NCBI RefSeq assembly: GCF_022539665.2
Contig: NC_081338.1
Coordinates: forward strand, 1,054,001 to 1,118,000
Direction: 5' to 3'
From: Daphnia carinata
Lineage: Eukaryota; Arthropoda; Branchiopoda; Diplostraca; Daphniidae
Length of the DNA: 64,000 nucleotides
Shown: piece by piece, positions 1 through 10,769 of the stretch
Position numbering within the stretch: the first letter of the stretch is position 1
How the letters are laid out: each line of letters starts with the position of its first letter
Notes under the pieces: generated by a model
What the model was told of the DNA's origin: nothing
Seen by the model: the letters and a program-made list of their open reading frames with translations, nothing else
The model's database searches: none
Program-made: the position numbers and the translations under genes

Positions 1-246
1 GATATTAGCTCTGTCCTGAGTTACCCCATGTCCGTCCCAAGTTACCCCGGTCATCGAGTGAGCTAACGGATTTGAAGTAAATTTCAGTATTTTTTTTTAC
101 CACTAAAAATGAAAATACTTTCCTTAAAAAAATACTGTGTATAGATAAAGGCATTGTGGTTTTAATGGAAAAGAAAAGTTATGTTTATCTCTCATTAGTC
201 GAAAGTTATTCGAGAAAAAAGAAACTCGTCCCGAGTAGCCCCGGTC
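1..246. repeat. Right part of a TIR-type repeat element
   Basis: The segment ends with GGTCTCCCCTA near 236-246, the same terminal phrase as the right end of the 40281-41213 element. The phrase GTTACCCC recurs near 20 and 42. The following bases (from ATTATCTGAACGAC) resemble the sequence just left of the 40281 element, so both loci appear to share the same flank. The left part lies outside the window. Confidence 0.4.
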
Positions 247-1160
247 TCCCCTATTATCTGAACGACAAATTATATCGAAAAAAAAAACAATACTGATTGA
301 AGAATATGTTTGCAATGTAATCTAAAAACGAAACTCATACCGAAGCCTTTCCTAACACGGGCAGGATGTTTTCTGTTTTTCCCTATATGGCCCGTATCTT
401 AATTCTAGGAATTTTGTTAAATGCTTGCATTTGGGGGACCTCAAACAGGCTTCGCCGTCAAACAATGCCTCCTCCGGCGCCAGGGAATAGCAGACGACCA
501 TCCAGACCAACCGGAGTTTTCCATGACAGCATTCCGCCCAACCATGTTTCCATGATCGCCAAGGAAAAACTTCGCCACTTTAGTAAAAGGTACTGAGTAC
601 CCAAACCGAGGATTGAACCCTTGGTTGGTTTGTCAAAGAGTATCGTAATCCAGATTGCTACCTAGCACCCTACTATTCGACGTAAATCAATTACAAAGTT
701 CCTAGCCTGTATGATGTCTCATGCATATATGTTGTTAAGTGCTCCACACAATTGGTTTCGGTTTAATCGCTTATTAGGTGTATTTCCTTACGGTGTGGCA
801 CAAATGTAAGTACTGGCACATTCCGCTAGCGTTATGAAGTGTTCCGCACAATTTGTTTTGATTTGATCGATTATAAAGGACCACAACGTGATTTTACCCT
901 ATTTATTTGCGGAATCCTATACCCTATATTATGCAAATCATTTTGCGTAGCACATTCTATCGGGTAGAGCGTAAAACTGATAAACCATCGTGTTAATGTT
1001 CGAATTTGAATGAAAGGCTTTATGTGAATTCCAAGAAATATGTCATTTGGCATACGAACATCGATATCCTCTTGTGATATATCAGTATGGTAATATTCAA
1101 GACTAACACCGATAATCGATAGCATTACAGAAAAACTATAATTGTTTCTCGTGACATCGC
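247..1160. repeat. Duplicated locus, partner of 40220-41700
   Basis: Several blocks match 40220-40260 and 41215-41700: the phrase GATCGCCAAGGAAAAACTTC, the tRNA-like segment after it, and the stretch around TTATTTGCGGAAT and GCGTAGCAC. At 41700 the partner continues into a GALNT pseudogene; this copy stops before that. No coding region is seen here. Confidence 0.55.
606..670 (-). other. tRNA-like relic
   Basis: On the minus strand a TAGCAATCTGG stretch resembles a pol III A box, and GGTTCAATCC about 40 nt downstream resembles a B box. No paired acceptor stem is evident, so this is a tRNA-derived repeat relic rather than a working tRNA gene. A second copy lies at 41375-41440. Confidence 0.4.
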
Positions 1161-1303
1161 ATACTTATATTATCATATGAAATTTTAGTACCATAAACTC
1201 AAATACCAGCATGGGTAAACATTGAAAAAAACCGTTATGGAAAAAATGTAAAAGTAAAAATAGGAATGAAGTATTTGATGTATAATTGAATTATGAGTAA
1301 ATT

Positions 1304-2165
1304 ATGGATTGGCGGAGAAAAAGGCCCAGACGAAAAAGGCCCGGACGAAAAAGGCCCGCAAAAAAGGCCCATACGAAAAAGGCCCACACGAAAAAGGCCC
1401 ACTTTTTTCCAAATTTAAAAGTGGGCCTTTTTCTCCATTACACTGGGCCTTTTTCTCCGCTCAATTTCCATGTTCCTACAAACTTTATATTTGTTTCCAA
1501 AATGTATTTCCAACTTTCTATTCCGTGGAAGTTGGAATGTACCGTTGATGAAACCGCTGTTGCTGAAACCGTTACCTTCTATAAGGTTTGCCGAGGTCAA
1601 ACAATGTTAGCGTATGTACGCTAGTTAATCTTTGATTACTTATTCGGTAGCAATCTGATTTCGGATTATGTTAGTATTTATATATTGCTAATATCCCGTT
1701 AAATAAAGTTCATTTTTCACAATTTTTGTTTATTGAACTACTATCGCTTCTTCAAATATAATATAAGAAATAAATGTTTTTCGCACTTAGCCTTGTTCTG
1801 TGCACCTTTTTTGATCATTTCCCAAAACCCCAGTCCATCTCCCTTATAACTTCCCTTTGTCGATACTTATGCCATAGGTAAAGACCACTGATTCGTTGTG
1901 AATACGGAAACTGAATGAGTTCCGCGGGGCTTTTGTGGTTGCTGGGAACAAAAATGTTAACACGAAGACTAGTTTATTATTATTAACATTTTATAAATAA
2001 TTTTTATAGGAATAATGTTACAAACTTAAACTATCGTCTGAGGCAAGGACAAAAAAAAGAATATTGTAAATCAAAATTGATTCTCATACCTTTTATTTCC
2101 TTATCAGATTTTCAATTCTTTTCACAATTACAAAGAGCCAAATAAATATATTAAAATCATAACCT
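1304..2165 (+). repeat. Left TIR arm with hairpin-forming end repeats
   Basis: The outer end (1315-1405) holds six direct units of about 15 bp, AAAAAGGCCC plus a 5-bp linker. These are followed by two inverted units (GTGGGCCTTTTTCTCC) around 1425-1470, so the terminus can fold into a hairpin. The inner part is AT-rich and non-coding. Four copies of this arm occur in the window: here, 5265-6091, 30107-30960 and 35455-36315. Confidence 0.75.
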
Positions 2166-3674
2166 ACTGCTAAATAAAAAGTATCGCGATAGTATCGCAG
2201 TATCGCGATACTACCGGTACCGGTACCGCGATATTTCTTTTTTAAAAGTATCGGTACCGGTATCGGATCATAAATTTTGACTTGCGATCCCGATACTTTT
2301 AATACGTGGCGCCATCTAGGATTAAAAAGTTTGACTACTTTTTCTACCATCAGAGGGTTCTACTGTAACCTAAAATCTTCTTATCGTCACAGTGCGTCTT
2401 TTACTGCAGCCTATTTCGTGTGGTCACATTGTTACCGTCAATTCAGAATTTGTTCTTCTGCAAACAATTAGAATTTCAATTAGAAAGATTTTCTGTCAAT
2501 TAGATATTTCCTAGATTTGGCATGCCTCCAAAAAAATCACAGTAAGTTTTTACAGATATTAGTTGACAGGATATATATCGTTTCATTTCGTGTTTTCAGG
2601 AACGTGAAACGGAATTTGCAAACGAGCGATTCTTCTGTTAAGAAAACTTGGAATTCCTCAAAGCAAAGGTTTCCATAAACAATATGAACAAAGATGCATT
2701 GCCTGCAGAAAGTAAGTTCAAATGTGTGTTCTACTGTCTTCAATAGAAATTACTATTGACCTTAGTATTGTAGGTTCACTATTGTTCGATCAGCTAATGT
2801 TTCTATCACGCCCTGCTCAACATTCCTCGATTCAGCTACCTGAATCAGCTGCCCAGTTAAATGTGTCTGATGATCGACCAGGTAAGAAAGTAAATTCTCT
2901 TCTTGTGTTATGTAAACTTGTATGAAATTATTAACTTGAAGTTTTGCTAGCCTATTCGTAGGATATTTTTAATTTTATATTGATAAACTGGTGGGATGAA
3001 ATTAATTTATGTTGTTGCATAATGTATGTAGAGATATACCGAGGAGAAAATGATACTTCCGTATTATGGATGACATCGAATCCGATTTTTCAGAGAGCGA
3101 CGCTGAAAAAAGCATTGATCCTACATCATGCGCACTTGAAATTTCTGAGGAAGAGGAGTACCCCGAATTTTCCCCTGGAATTGAAGACGAACCTGACGAC
3201 TTCATTCCAATTACTGAGGCTTTATGTGAAAAGGAAAGCGCACATGACATTTATTCTCTTCCTACCCATCGCCGATGCGCTAGCCACACCTTAAATCTCA
3301 TTGCAAGTAAAGACGTTTTAAGAAATTTTGAGAAAATGTTGTTTGTGAAAGTAAAAAATGATTTGCAATAAGAAGAAACAATAAAAGAAATACAAAAAAT
3401 ATATACTATTATTGCATTTATATCCTGTTAGTCAACTGATAAGACAAAGCGTAAGTAACAATAAAACTTGGATAGCGGAAATGTTGTTTAACGCCATCTA
3501 TCGAAAAATTTTCTTAGTAACAAAATTCACTCCTAGATGGCGTGAAAGAAAGTAAAAGTATCGGTATCGGTAACGCGTGCGATACTTGAAAATAGTATCG
3601 CGATACATTTTTCGAAAATTGAAGTATCGGTACCGCGATACCGATACTTTTTTAAAGTATCGCTTCCAACCCTG
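2166..3674 (+). mobile_element. hAT transposon fragment, copy 1
   Basis: The right end reads CGCTTCCAACCCTG, a typical hAT terminal inverted repeat (CAGGGTTGG when reversed). Subterminal regions at 2180-2280 and 3555-3660 are packed with GTATCGCGATAC and GTATCGGTACC palindromes. The left terminus is missing. Inside are short exons of a transposase-like gene. A shorter inverted copy lies at 6854-7816. Confidence 0.75.
2521..3371 (+). pseudogene. hAT transposase fragment
   Basis: A start at 2521 begins MPPKKSQ and is followed by splice-like junctions. The clearest piece is the open frame 3066-3371, which opens with an acidic stretch and carries LPTHRRCASHTLNLIA. This fits the conserved hAT block in which an R-C-A-x-H-x-L-N-L motif precedes the catalytic core. 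The C-terminal catalytic and dimerisation regions are absent, so it cannot encode a working transposase. The same frame is repeated at 7168-7473 on the minus strand with very few changes. Confidence 0.6.
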
Positions 3675-3742
3675 GTTAATGCTTTCCATCTGCTTATACT
3701 GCCCTCTAGTGGAGGCGTCCTGAAGCTAGATTTGGCTTGAAA

Positions 3743-4670
3743 ATGTCGTTCTCTAAAGAAAATAACAATAGGCTAGGTTCGTATAGTGTGATCTATGGAG
3801 TGACCCACGATAATCTTGAGAGACCAAGGTAAATATAATAAAGTTTAAAGATTATGACACGAGAGGCAGTTTTGGTTTATGGAAAAACTGAACAACAACT
3901 TGAAAGTGTCGTCTAAACAAATTTTGTAGGAAATGAACCTAAAATATCAAGAGCCTGATAAAAAGCGAGGGCCCGTTGACATCGTCGCACTTAAAAAGCA
4001 ACTCTCTTCTGAAGACCTTTCATTTCTAGCTCATTGACCAATATTCCAACTCAAAGTGTTTCTACAATTCAAGATCTTGATAGGAATCAGGCTGGTGTTC
4101 ACCACAATAGTTCTTTCGAAAAAATTGACACCAGGAACTGGGCTTACAATCCTGAAAAAAATGGACTTTCAAGGAAAAAGCTGGATTTATCTGATAAGAA
4201 AACAAAAACCAAACTAAACCAAAGTCAGATGAAATGAGGAAGAAATTAAAAAGGAAAACTAAGAAGAAGAGGTCCTGAATTGCCAAACTTGCACGAGCCA
4301 CCAAGGCAGCATCTGTGTCATCGACCTCTGGTCTTTCAGAGTTTGTCAAAACAGAAATTCTAGAACCAAGACTAGCAAGCACACTGCCAACACCAATTTT
4401 CAACAGTGAAGGCTGCCTAGTTTTCAGCAAATTTGATTTTGGAGAACTAATAACGATTTTAAACGAACAAATAAATAAAGAAACGAGATACAATCAAATC
4501 AGAAAGTAAAAACAATTGGGCTGATCGCATCGAAGAAACGGAAAAGAGAAAAGAATAACAACAGAAAAAGAAAAAAGCCAACATAAAGAAAAAGAAAACT
4601 GAAAAGAAAGAACATAAAGTGGTTAAACCTAATCAAAAAAAGGAAAATTTATCGTATGAAATACTGATAC
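3743..4670 (+). pseudogene. SURF6-like gene copy inside long-TIR element
   Basis: Exon 1 (3743-3828) begins MSFSKENNNRLGSYS and ends at GTAAAT; a second exon follows an acceptor near 3929. The third coding block (about 4170-4670) has FVKTEILEPRL, then FNSEGCLVFSKFDFGEL. It ends in a lysine-rich coiled segment containing NWADRIEE and ANIKKKKTEKK. The VFSKFDF block and the W-x-x-R plus N-[IL]-K-K tail are the pattern I associate with SURF6/Rrp14, nucleolar ribosome-biogenesis proteins. Introns are retained, so the copy came from DNA rather than mRNA. Stops and frame breaks interrupt it. The SURF6 call rests on motif memory; another lysine-rich nucleolar family is possible. Confidence 0.5.
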
Positions 4671-5264
4671 CGACTCATTGATGAGCTAAACTCGTGTTCT
4701 TTCATGTGCAAGCCATGTTGTAATAGATTTTTATAAAAATACAGTGGCATGTCTTACATGATCTTGGAAAATTTCAAGAAAAAAAATCGTAGATTCATTT
4801 TAAATGGTTTATTAGTGTCTTCACTAATAAAAGACTAATAAAAAAAGCCCTTCATGGTAGAAAATAAACTAAATTGATTTGTAATTGTTAGTAGCTTTGT
4901 TAACGTCAAGTGCAAAGCTTCCTTATATTTCACTGTAGTATGTGATGTGAATAAGGTAACCAAAAGCTGCTTGAAAATGTCCATAAGGGGAAAACAAGAC
5001 ACGAAGAACGTAAAAAATCATTTATCATTGCTGGAAAAACGCGAGTTCTTACCAGAGACGTAGATGGTTCTCTCGGGCTAAATTTGAGGTTATTCTTTAA
5101 CAAAAGATTGCTGTTTAACAAAAGCCACGCATTAACTTTTTAAGTTTGACTTATAGACGTTCCTACGCAAATTGAATATTCCAGTTTTGCTCGAACTATT
5201 TATTGCTTAGTTGAAAAGCGCTCCAAGATAACAGTCGGCAGTCACCGCCTGGCATAGTTATAGC
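4671..5264. repeat. Inner arm of long-TIR element, non-coding
   Basis: The stretch from the SURF6-like tail to the right arm also occurs at 30960-31500 (inverted) and 35100-35455. It is AT-rich, with no convincing gene. Confidence 0.5.
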
Positions 5265-6091
5265 AGTAGGTTATGATTTTAATATATTTATTTGGCTCTT
5301 TGTAATTGTGAAAAGAATTGAAAATCTGATAAGGAAATAAAAGGTATGAGAATCAATTTTGATTTACAATATTCTTTTTTTTGTCCTTGCCTCAGACGAT
5401 AGTTTAAGTTTGTAACATTATTCCTATAAAAATTATTTATAAAATGTTAATAATAATAAACTAGTCTTCGTGTTAACATATCTTTGTTCCCAGCAACCAA
5501 AAAAGCCCCGCGGAACTCATTCAGTTTCCGTATTCACAACGAATCAGTGGTCTTTACCTATGGCATAAGTATCGGCAAAGGGAAGTTACAAGGGAGATGG
5601 ACTGGGGGTTGGGGGCATGATCAAAGAGGGAGAACAGAACAAGGCTAAGTGCGAAAAACATTTATTTCTTGTATTATATTTTAAAAAGCGATAGTAGTTC
5701 AATAAACAAAAATTGTGAAAAATGAAGTTTATTTAACGGGATATTAGCAATATATAAATACCAACATAATCCGAAATCACATTGCTAACGAATAAATAAT
5801 CAAAGATTAACTGGCGTACATACGCTAACATTGTTTGATCTCGGCAAACCTTATAGAACGTAACGGTTTCAGCAACCTATGTACATTCCACTTTCTACGG
5901 AATAGAAGGTTGGAAATATATTTTGGAAACAAATATAAAATTTTGTAGGAATATGGAAATTAAACGGAGAAAAAGGCACAGTCCAATGGAGAAAAAGGCC
6001 TGCTTTTAAGTATGGAAAAAAGTGGGCCTTTTTCGGCTGGGCCTTTTTTGCGGGCCTTTTTTGTCTGGGCCTTTTTCTCCGACTTCCCAAC
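5265..6091 (-). repeat. Right TIR arm of copy 1
   Basis: Inverted copy of 1304-2165. Its outer end (5990-6085) again carries GGGCCTTTTT units in both orientations. Point differences are scattered through the arm, so the arms are not recent perfect copies. Confidence 0.7.
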
Positions 6092-6629
6092 GAGCCCTTA
6101 AGTCACGTGTCGTAGCAAGTAATTAACGTCTGCTTTGAATAACAATGGATCCTGAAGCTCAACAGAAGCCAGCGATAGAATTCAGATCTGAAGGTCTGAT
6201 TTTAAAAAATATCTCTTGTAAATAAATTTTATATGATATATATAATGTATCACAATATATTAGATAAACGAGAACGATATTTTCACGGACTGTTTAAATA
6301 AGAAGCAAAACGTTTTAAAGCAGAAATCAAGGATAAACATAATAAACACCTTACACGTCATGCTTGCTGAAATAAAAAAAGTACATTTATTTCAAATATC
6401 TTAATCACTTACTGCTTAATTTAAAATGAACCATGGTTGGATTATAGTGTGGATGAGTAGGTGCCTGAAAACTGAGTTAAAGTACAATGAACATTCCCTT
6501 CAAGAAATAGGAACTTATAAATGTGCATGAAGCTGCATTAGCACAACTATTCCTTACAATTCTCATTCTGTTAATTAATTTTGTTTAATAGTTGTTTGAA
6601 AGGAAAGAAACAGATATAAAGTTTGTCTA

Positions 6630-6747
6630 CTCTTGTTGGCTAACCTTCACGACACAGACCAGAACGATCCAAATGTTAAGGCAAGCTGTCTCATGCCAAT
6701 ACGCCAGGCAAGAGAACAGACACAATCATCCATAACATCCTATCATG
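6630..6747 (+). other. Possible exon with a good donor site
   Basis: An open stretch that includes DTDQNDPNVKASCL is followed by a strong donor, CATG then GTAAGTCC, at 6748. Its end phase does not match the RING exon at 7888, so the two cannot be joined directly. The function is unknown. The rest of 6092-6853 shows no gene. Confidence 0.25.
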
Positions 6748-6853
6748 GTAAGTCCTATAATAACAATTGGTAATAATGGTAGTTATCAAATTTTCATCTG
6801 TTGACACTTAAACCGTACTAAAATAGCAACAAATTCCCAAGTTATACTGTTTG

Positions 6854-7816
6854 CAGGGTTGGAAGCGATACTTTAAAAAAGTATCGGTATCGCGGTACCG
6901 ATACTTCAATTTTCGAAAAATGTATCGCGATAGCGGTACTATCGCGATACTATTTTCAAGTATCGCACGCGTTACCGATACCGATACTTTTACTTTCTTT
7001 CACGCCATCTAGGAGTGAATTTTGTTACTAAGAAAATTTTTCGATAGATGGCGTTAAACAACATTTCCGCTATCTCAGTTTTATTGTTACTTACGCTTTG
7101 TCTTATCAGTTGACTAACAGAATATAAATGCAATATATATTTTTTGTATTTGTTTTATTGTTTCTTCTTATTGCAAATCATTTTTTACTTTCACAAACAA
7201 CATTTTCTCAAAATTTCTTAAAACGTCTTTACTTGCAATGAGATTTAAGGTGTGGCTAGCGCATCGGCGATGGGTAGGAAGAGAATAAATGTCATGTGCG
7301 CTTTCCTTTTCACATAAAGCCTCAGTAATTGGAATGAAGTCGTCAGGTTCGTCTTCAATTCCAGGGGAAAATTCAGGGTACTCCTCTTCCTCAGAAATTT
7401 CAAGTGCGCATGATGTAGGATCAATGCTCTTTTCGGCGTCGCTCTCTGAAAAATCGGATTCGATGTCATCCATAATATGGAAGTATCATTTTCTCCTCGG
7501 TATATCTCTACATACATTATACAACAACATAAATTAATTTCATCCCACCAGTTTATCAATATAAAATTAAAAATATCCTACGAATAGGCTAGCAAAACTT
7601 CAAGTTAATAATTTCATACAAGTTTACATAACACAAGAAGAGAATTTACTTTCTTACCTGGTCGATCATCAGACACATTTAACTGGGCAGCTGATTCAGG
7701 TAGCTGAATCGAGGAATGTTGAGCAGGGCGTGATAGAAACATTAGCTGATCGAACAATAGTGAACCTACAATACTAAGGTCAATAGTAATTTCTATTGAA
7801 GACAGTAGAACACACA
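6854..7816 (-). mobile_element. hAT transposon fragment, copy 2
   Basis: It begins with the terminal repeat CAGGGTTGGAAGCGATAC, then GTATCGGTATCGCGG-type palindromes, then an inverted copy of 2725-3500. The acidic frame with the CASHTLNLIA motif is at 7168-7473. The copy stops inside what is an intron of the longer copy, so its 5' half is missing. Confidence 0.7.
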
Positions 7817-7887
7817 TTCAACAGATGTCACCCATGATTCTAACTTGTATTACTAAAGCAAATTTTACTATCCCTTTCAACTTACAG

Positions 7888-8100
7888 AAAAACCATCTAA
7901 TAGACACTGCTGCTTACACTGCTGCACATAATCCTTGTGGGGTATGCGTAATCAACACCATACATACTGCTTTTATTTCGTGTGAGCACACCCGATGTGG
8001 AACATGTGCAGAGCATGTCGGCTCTTTTTGCAGCTTTTGCTGGGCGCCCATTCAACGAATTTTAAGGATTTTGTTCAATGAATTCTCACGGTTAATATGA
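7888..8100 (+). CDS. RING-finger (IAP/MDM2-like) C-terminal exon
   Basis: A pyrimidine-rich acceptor (CTTTCAACTTACAG) precedes 7888. The frame then runs to a TGA at 8098-8100. Cysteines and one histidine are spaced C-x2-C-x11-C-x-H-x2-C-x2-C-x8-C-x2-C, a C3HC4 RING. The tail WAPIQRILRIL resembles the hydrophobic C-terminus after RING domains of inhibitor-of-apoptosis and MDM2 E3 ubiquitin ligases. If real, it would bind an E2 enzyme and transfer ubiquitin. No compatible upstream exon was found, and the hAT fragment ends about 70 bp upstream. It may be the last exon of a broken host gene or a captured domain. Confidence 0.5.
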   Translation, partial: KNHLIDTAAYTAAHNPCGVCVINTIHTAFISCEHTRCGTCAEHVGSFCSFCWAPIQRILRILFNEFSRLI

Positions 8101-8690
8101 TAACAACGTGTGCTTGGTGATGTATATTAAAATCAGAACAACGTTTCATAAGTATAATTGTTCATTATGACTGAATAAAATAATTTTCACCAAAAATATA
8201 TTAGATGAATTAGTAAATATCACCATCAGTAAAGTAATATTTTACAGCCAGAATGTATAAATATTTCATAAGAAAAAATGTTACAGTTGTAATAAGTATC
8301 ATAGATAATAATGATGATAAGTGAAGGAATGATAATTATAAGTAAAAAGTTTCAGATGTAACGAGAACTGGTAAATAACAGAAGACAATACAGCGGAATT
8401 GTTGGTAGAAAGGTATGGGTGTAGAAGAAAGGGCTGGTCTTTCGTCTCGTTTTTCTGAGGGTTCTACAGGTTAGAATTGTAAGTTATTATTTGTAGTATT
8501 ATTTGTAGGGCAGTCACGGCAACACAATTATTGTCGTTCTTCGAAAGAAAAACATATCCAGCGTTTCTCGCACAAGTCGGCTATCATTTCCCCTGTCCAC
8601 AATCCCCAAACGAACCAAAAGGCATAAGTAGTTTCGTTCGTCATTTCAAGGAAACGAATAATAGTATGGAGACGATAACCTGGATAGGAA
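8101..8690. other. No feature seen
   Basis: AT-rich sequence without a convincing frame, repeat or RNA signal. Confidence 0.4.
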
Positions 8691-8790
8691 TTTTCTAAGG
8701 ACATTCTTCATTGAATATTTTCCAGTCTGCCTTTGTAACCCCTTTCATAGCACCATAATATTGTTAAAGCTGATCAAATACCCGTACATA
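8691..8790 (+). pseudogene. Tail fragment of a GALNT pseudogene duplicate
   Basis: CATTGAATATTTTCCAGTCT and the following ~60 bp match 42925-42990, the end of the GALNT pseudogene. As there, a minisatellite of the 31-37-bp family follows, but only after about 1.3 kb of extra sequence. Confidence 0.5.
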
Positions 8791-9236
8791 ACGTTAAGCT
8801 TACCCAAGCTTTGAGTTAGCTTTGATTGCGACCGCTCTGTAAGGAATGGCCAGTCGGCACTGCTTTCCCAACACCGACCCTGGTTCCCACGGAGGACTTT
8901 AACCTCCGAGAACCGGCCATACCCTTTTCACACCTTAGCGTTAAATTTACATGGTAAAATTCCCTACCTTTCCTGAAGTGTTAAATAATTCGACCTTCCA
9001 CTTTCCTATAAAATGTTCCCCCGAAAAACCTGTAGAACCAGTTAGTTTTGTGAGTCGGAATGAATAAGTACTCTGTATTAAGTGCGTGCTCAATAAAAAA
9101 AACTTTGTTGTTTTATTCCGCCGCCAGTCGCCGCTTCTGCCATGAGCCCAATGTAAGTAGACCACTACTCCTATCTATCTTTATTGTTTGTATTGCTTGT
9201 TCTCCACCATTTGTGGCCAAGCTTTACAGTTCCAAC

Positions 9237-9251
9237 CCCCCCCCCCCCCCC
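9237..9251. repeat. 15-bp poly-C run
   Basis: Fifteen consecutive C residues followed by a small AAGCTAA/TTAGCTT palindromic cluster (9255-9300). Its length is unreliable in sequencing. Confidence 0.8.
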
Positions 9252-9351
9252 TCCAAGCTAACGATTTAGCTTAAATTTTGTATGATTTAAGCTTGGAAAT
9301 TCAAGCTAACCGAGGCCCGCGCGTCGCTAGCTTAGATTAGGCAAAGCGAAA

Positions 9352-9420
9352 AATAGAAGGCTGTGGCTGCAATCGAACTCTGGTCTCCCCCACCACGGTC
9401 GGGTATTCTTTCCACGGGAT
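9352..9420 (-). other. tRNA-like relic
   Basis: The minus strand holds AGAGTTCGATTGC (B-box-like) about 45 nt after TCCCGTGGAAAGAAT (weakly A-box-like). Stems do not pair well. Probably a decayed tRNA-derived repeat. Confidence 0.3.
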
Positions 9421-10000
9421 CATTCTGTACATCTTATAATTACTATTTTTGAAAAATACAATAGAAATGTAGAAAAATACTTAAGTTTTTTCGACAACAG
9501 ATCACCAACAGAATTTTAAAAACAAAGATAAAGTCGAAATTAAGATAAACTTTTGTTCCCTCAAAAGTAATTAAGCCAATTATGCTAAATGTTTTTTATT
9601 TTTAAATTTAAGTATGATTTGTTTATTTTTTTAAGAAAATGAATTATTGGAGATTAAACTTCTATCATAACTAATGCTTGTTTTTATTCTTTTCTTATGC
9701 TAAATAATATATATATTCCTAACTCCCATTTTTCTAGTTTACACTTTTTTAATAGCTTAATTTTCGTAAGCTAAGAGGGGAAGCCTAACTCTATTAAATA
9801 CAATATAATTCATGTTCTCCTGTAATTTAAATTAAAATAGGATAAGAAAAAAAAGTTTTGTGAACCATTTATCTAATGAGTTAACACCATCGGTTTTTTA
9901 AAAAGGGAAATGGATATAAGCCGCCGCTCTTACGTAATACATTGCCTACCGGATTGGAGGCCCATCGTTCCCCTTAGAACAAGGTAAATGAAATAGGACT
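9421..10000. other. AT-rich stretch without features
   Basis: Long A/T tracts; no coding frame or structured repeat recognised. Confidence 0.4.
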
Positions 10001-10004
10001 ATTT

Positions 10005-10140
10005 CTATGGAGAAATAGGACTGATGCCGAGGAGATATAGGAATGATCCCATGGAGAAATAGGACTGTCCTAAAAGGTTTTAAAAGTCAGTCCTATTTCT
10101 CCCAGTCCTATTTCTCCAGTCCTATTTCGTTTCAGTCCTA
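10005..10140. repeat. Hairpin repeat built of GGAGAAATAGGACTG units
   Basis: Three forward units of GGAGAAATAGGACTG type are followed by a TCCTAAAAGGTTTTAAAAG centre and three inverted units (AGTCCTATTTCTCC). The layout copies the ends of the long-TIR element (forward units, short centre, inverted units) with a different unit sequence. Confidence 0.65.
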
Positions 10141-10668
10141 CCTCACCGGCTACTTAGGTTTGTCGGGCTCAACTAAACGAAGGGGTAGGTGTGTCGATCA
10201 GCTTTTAACAAAGGGTAAGGTATGTCGGTCTGTATTAATCGCTGGGGTAGGCGTGTCGTCCGGTTTCCGGTAAGAGAGGTAGATATGCCGGACTGTTTTA
10301 ATTGAAGAGGTTGGTGTGTTGATCAATTTCCATCTAAGTAATAGGTATGTCGGACTGTGTTATTCGAAAGGGTAGGTGTGTCGGTCAGTTTTAAACGAAC
10401 GGGTAGGTATGTCTGTCTCAATAAAACAAAAGGATACATACGATGGCTGTAATTTACTATATTTATAATGGGGCAGATGCGACGGGAGCATTTTTAAATT
10501 TCTTATTGCGTACATGTGTCAAGGTAGCTTTGGCGGGAGATGTTTTTTCATTTTCTGCAGGGTTATGTATGTCGGGGTAGGTCTGTCGTTTTTTAGGGTA
10601 CGTTAGTCGAAACCTCTAGGTACTTGTGACGGAGGGTAGCACTGTTCTCATGCCTGCACAATAGATAG
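10141..10668 (+). repeat. GTAGGTGTGTCGG minisatellite element, copy 1
   Basis: Degenerate ~31-37-bp units carry GGGTAGGTGTGTCGG-like cores separated by TTAATCGA-like spacers. The right end, CGAAACCTCTAGGTACTTGT then GACGGAGGGTAGCACTGT, is shared with the copies at 38670-39290 and 43135-43745, which shows this is a dispersed element and not a local repeat. Confidence 0.65.
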
Positions 10669-10769
10669 CCAAACAGAACCCCAAGATACAAAATTCTTCA
10701 CAGCTGGGGCATTCTATCATAGCTACGAAGCAGCAGAAATGCGAACCTCTGCAGTTAAAGGCATTAATT

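Larger units (their letters stand above)
1304..6091. mobile_element. Long-TIR (foldback/MULE-like) element, copy 1
   Basis: Inverted arms of about 850 bp (1304-2165 and 5265-6091) face each other and match the arms of the 30107-36315 element. Between them are a SURF6-like gene copy (from 3743) and a 3' hAT fragment (2166-3674) that abruptly replaces the inner end of the left arm. No matching target duplication is seen at the outer ends, so this copy may be a rearranged composite. Confidence 0.6.

Noticed and set aside
1304..1624. Lysine-rich frames across the AAAAAGGCCC repeats
   Set aside because: The apparent KKAQTKKA protein is translation of a tandem DNA repeat and shifts frame with unit number.
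6630..8100. Joining the 6747 donor to the RING exon
   Set aside because: The exon ends in phase 1 while the RING exon needs phase 0; the joined frame hits a stop quickly.
8850..8935. tRNA-like or hairpin RNA at 8850-8935
   Set aside because: The GC-rich text with CCTCCG/CGGAGG pairing lacks A and B boxes and has no second copy.
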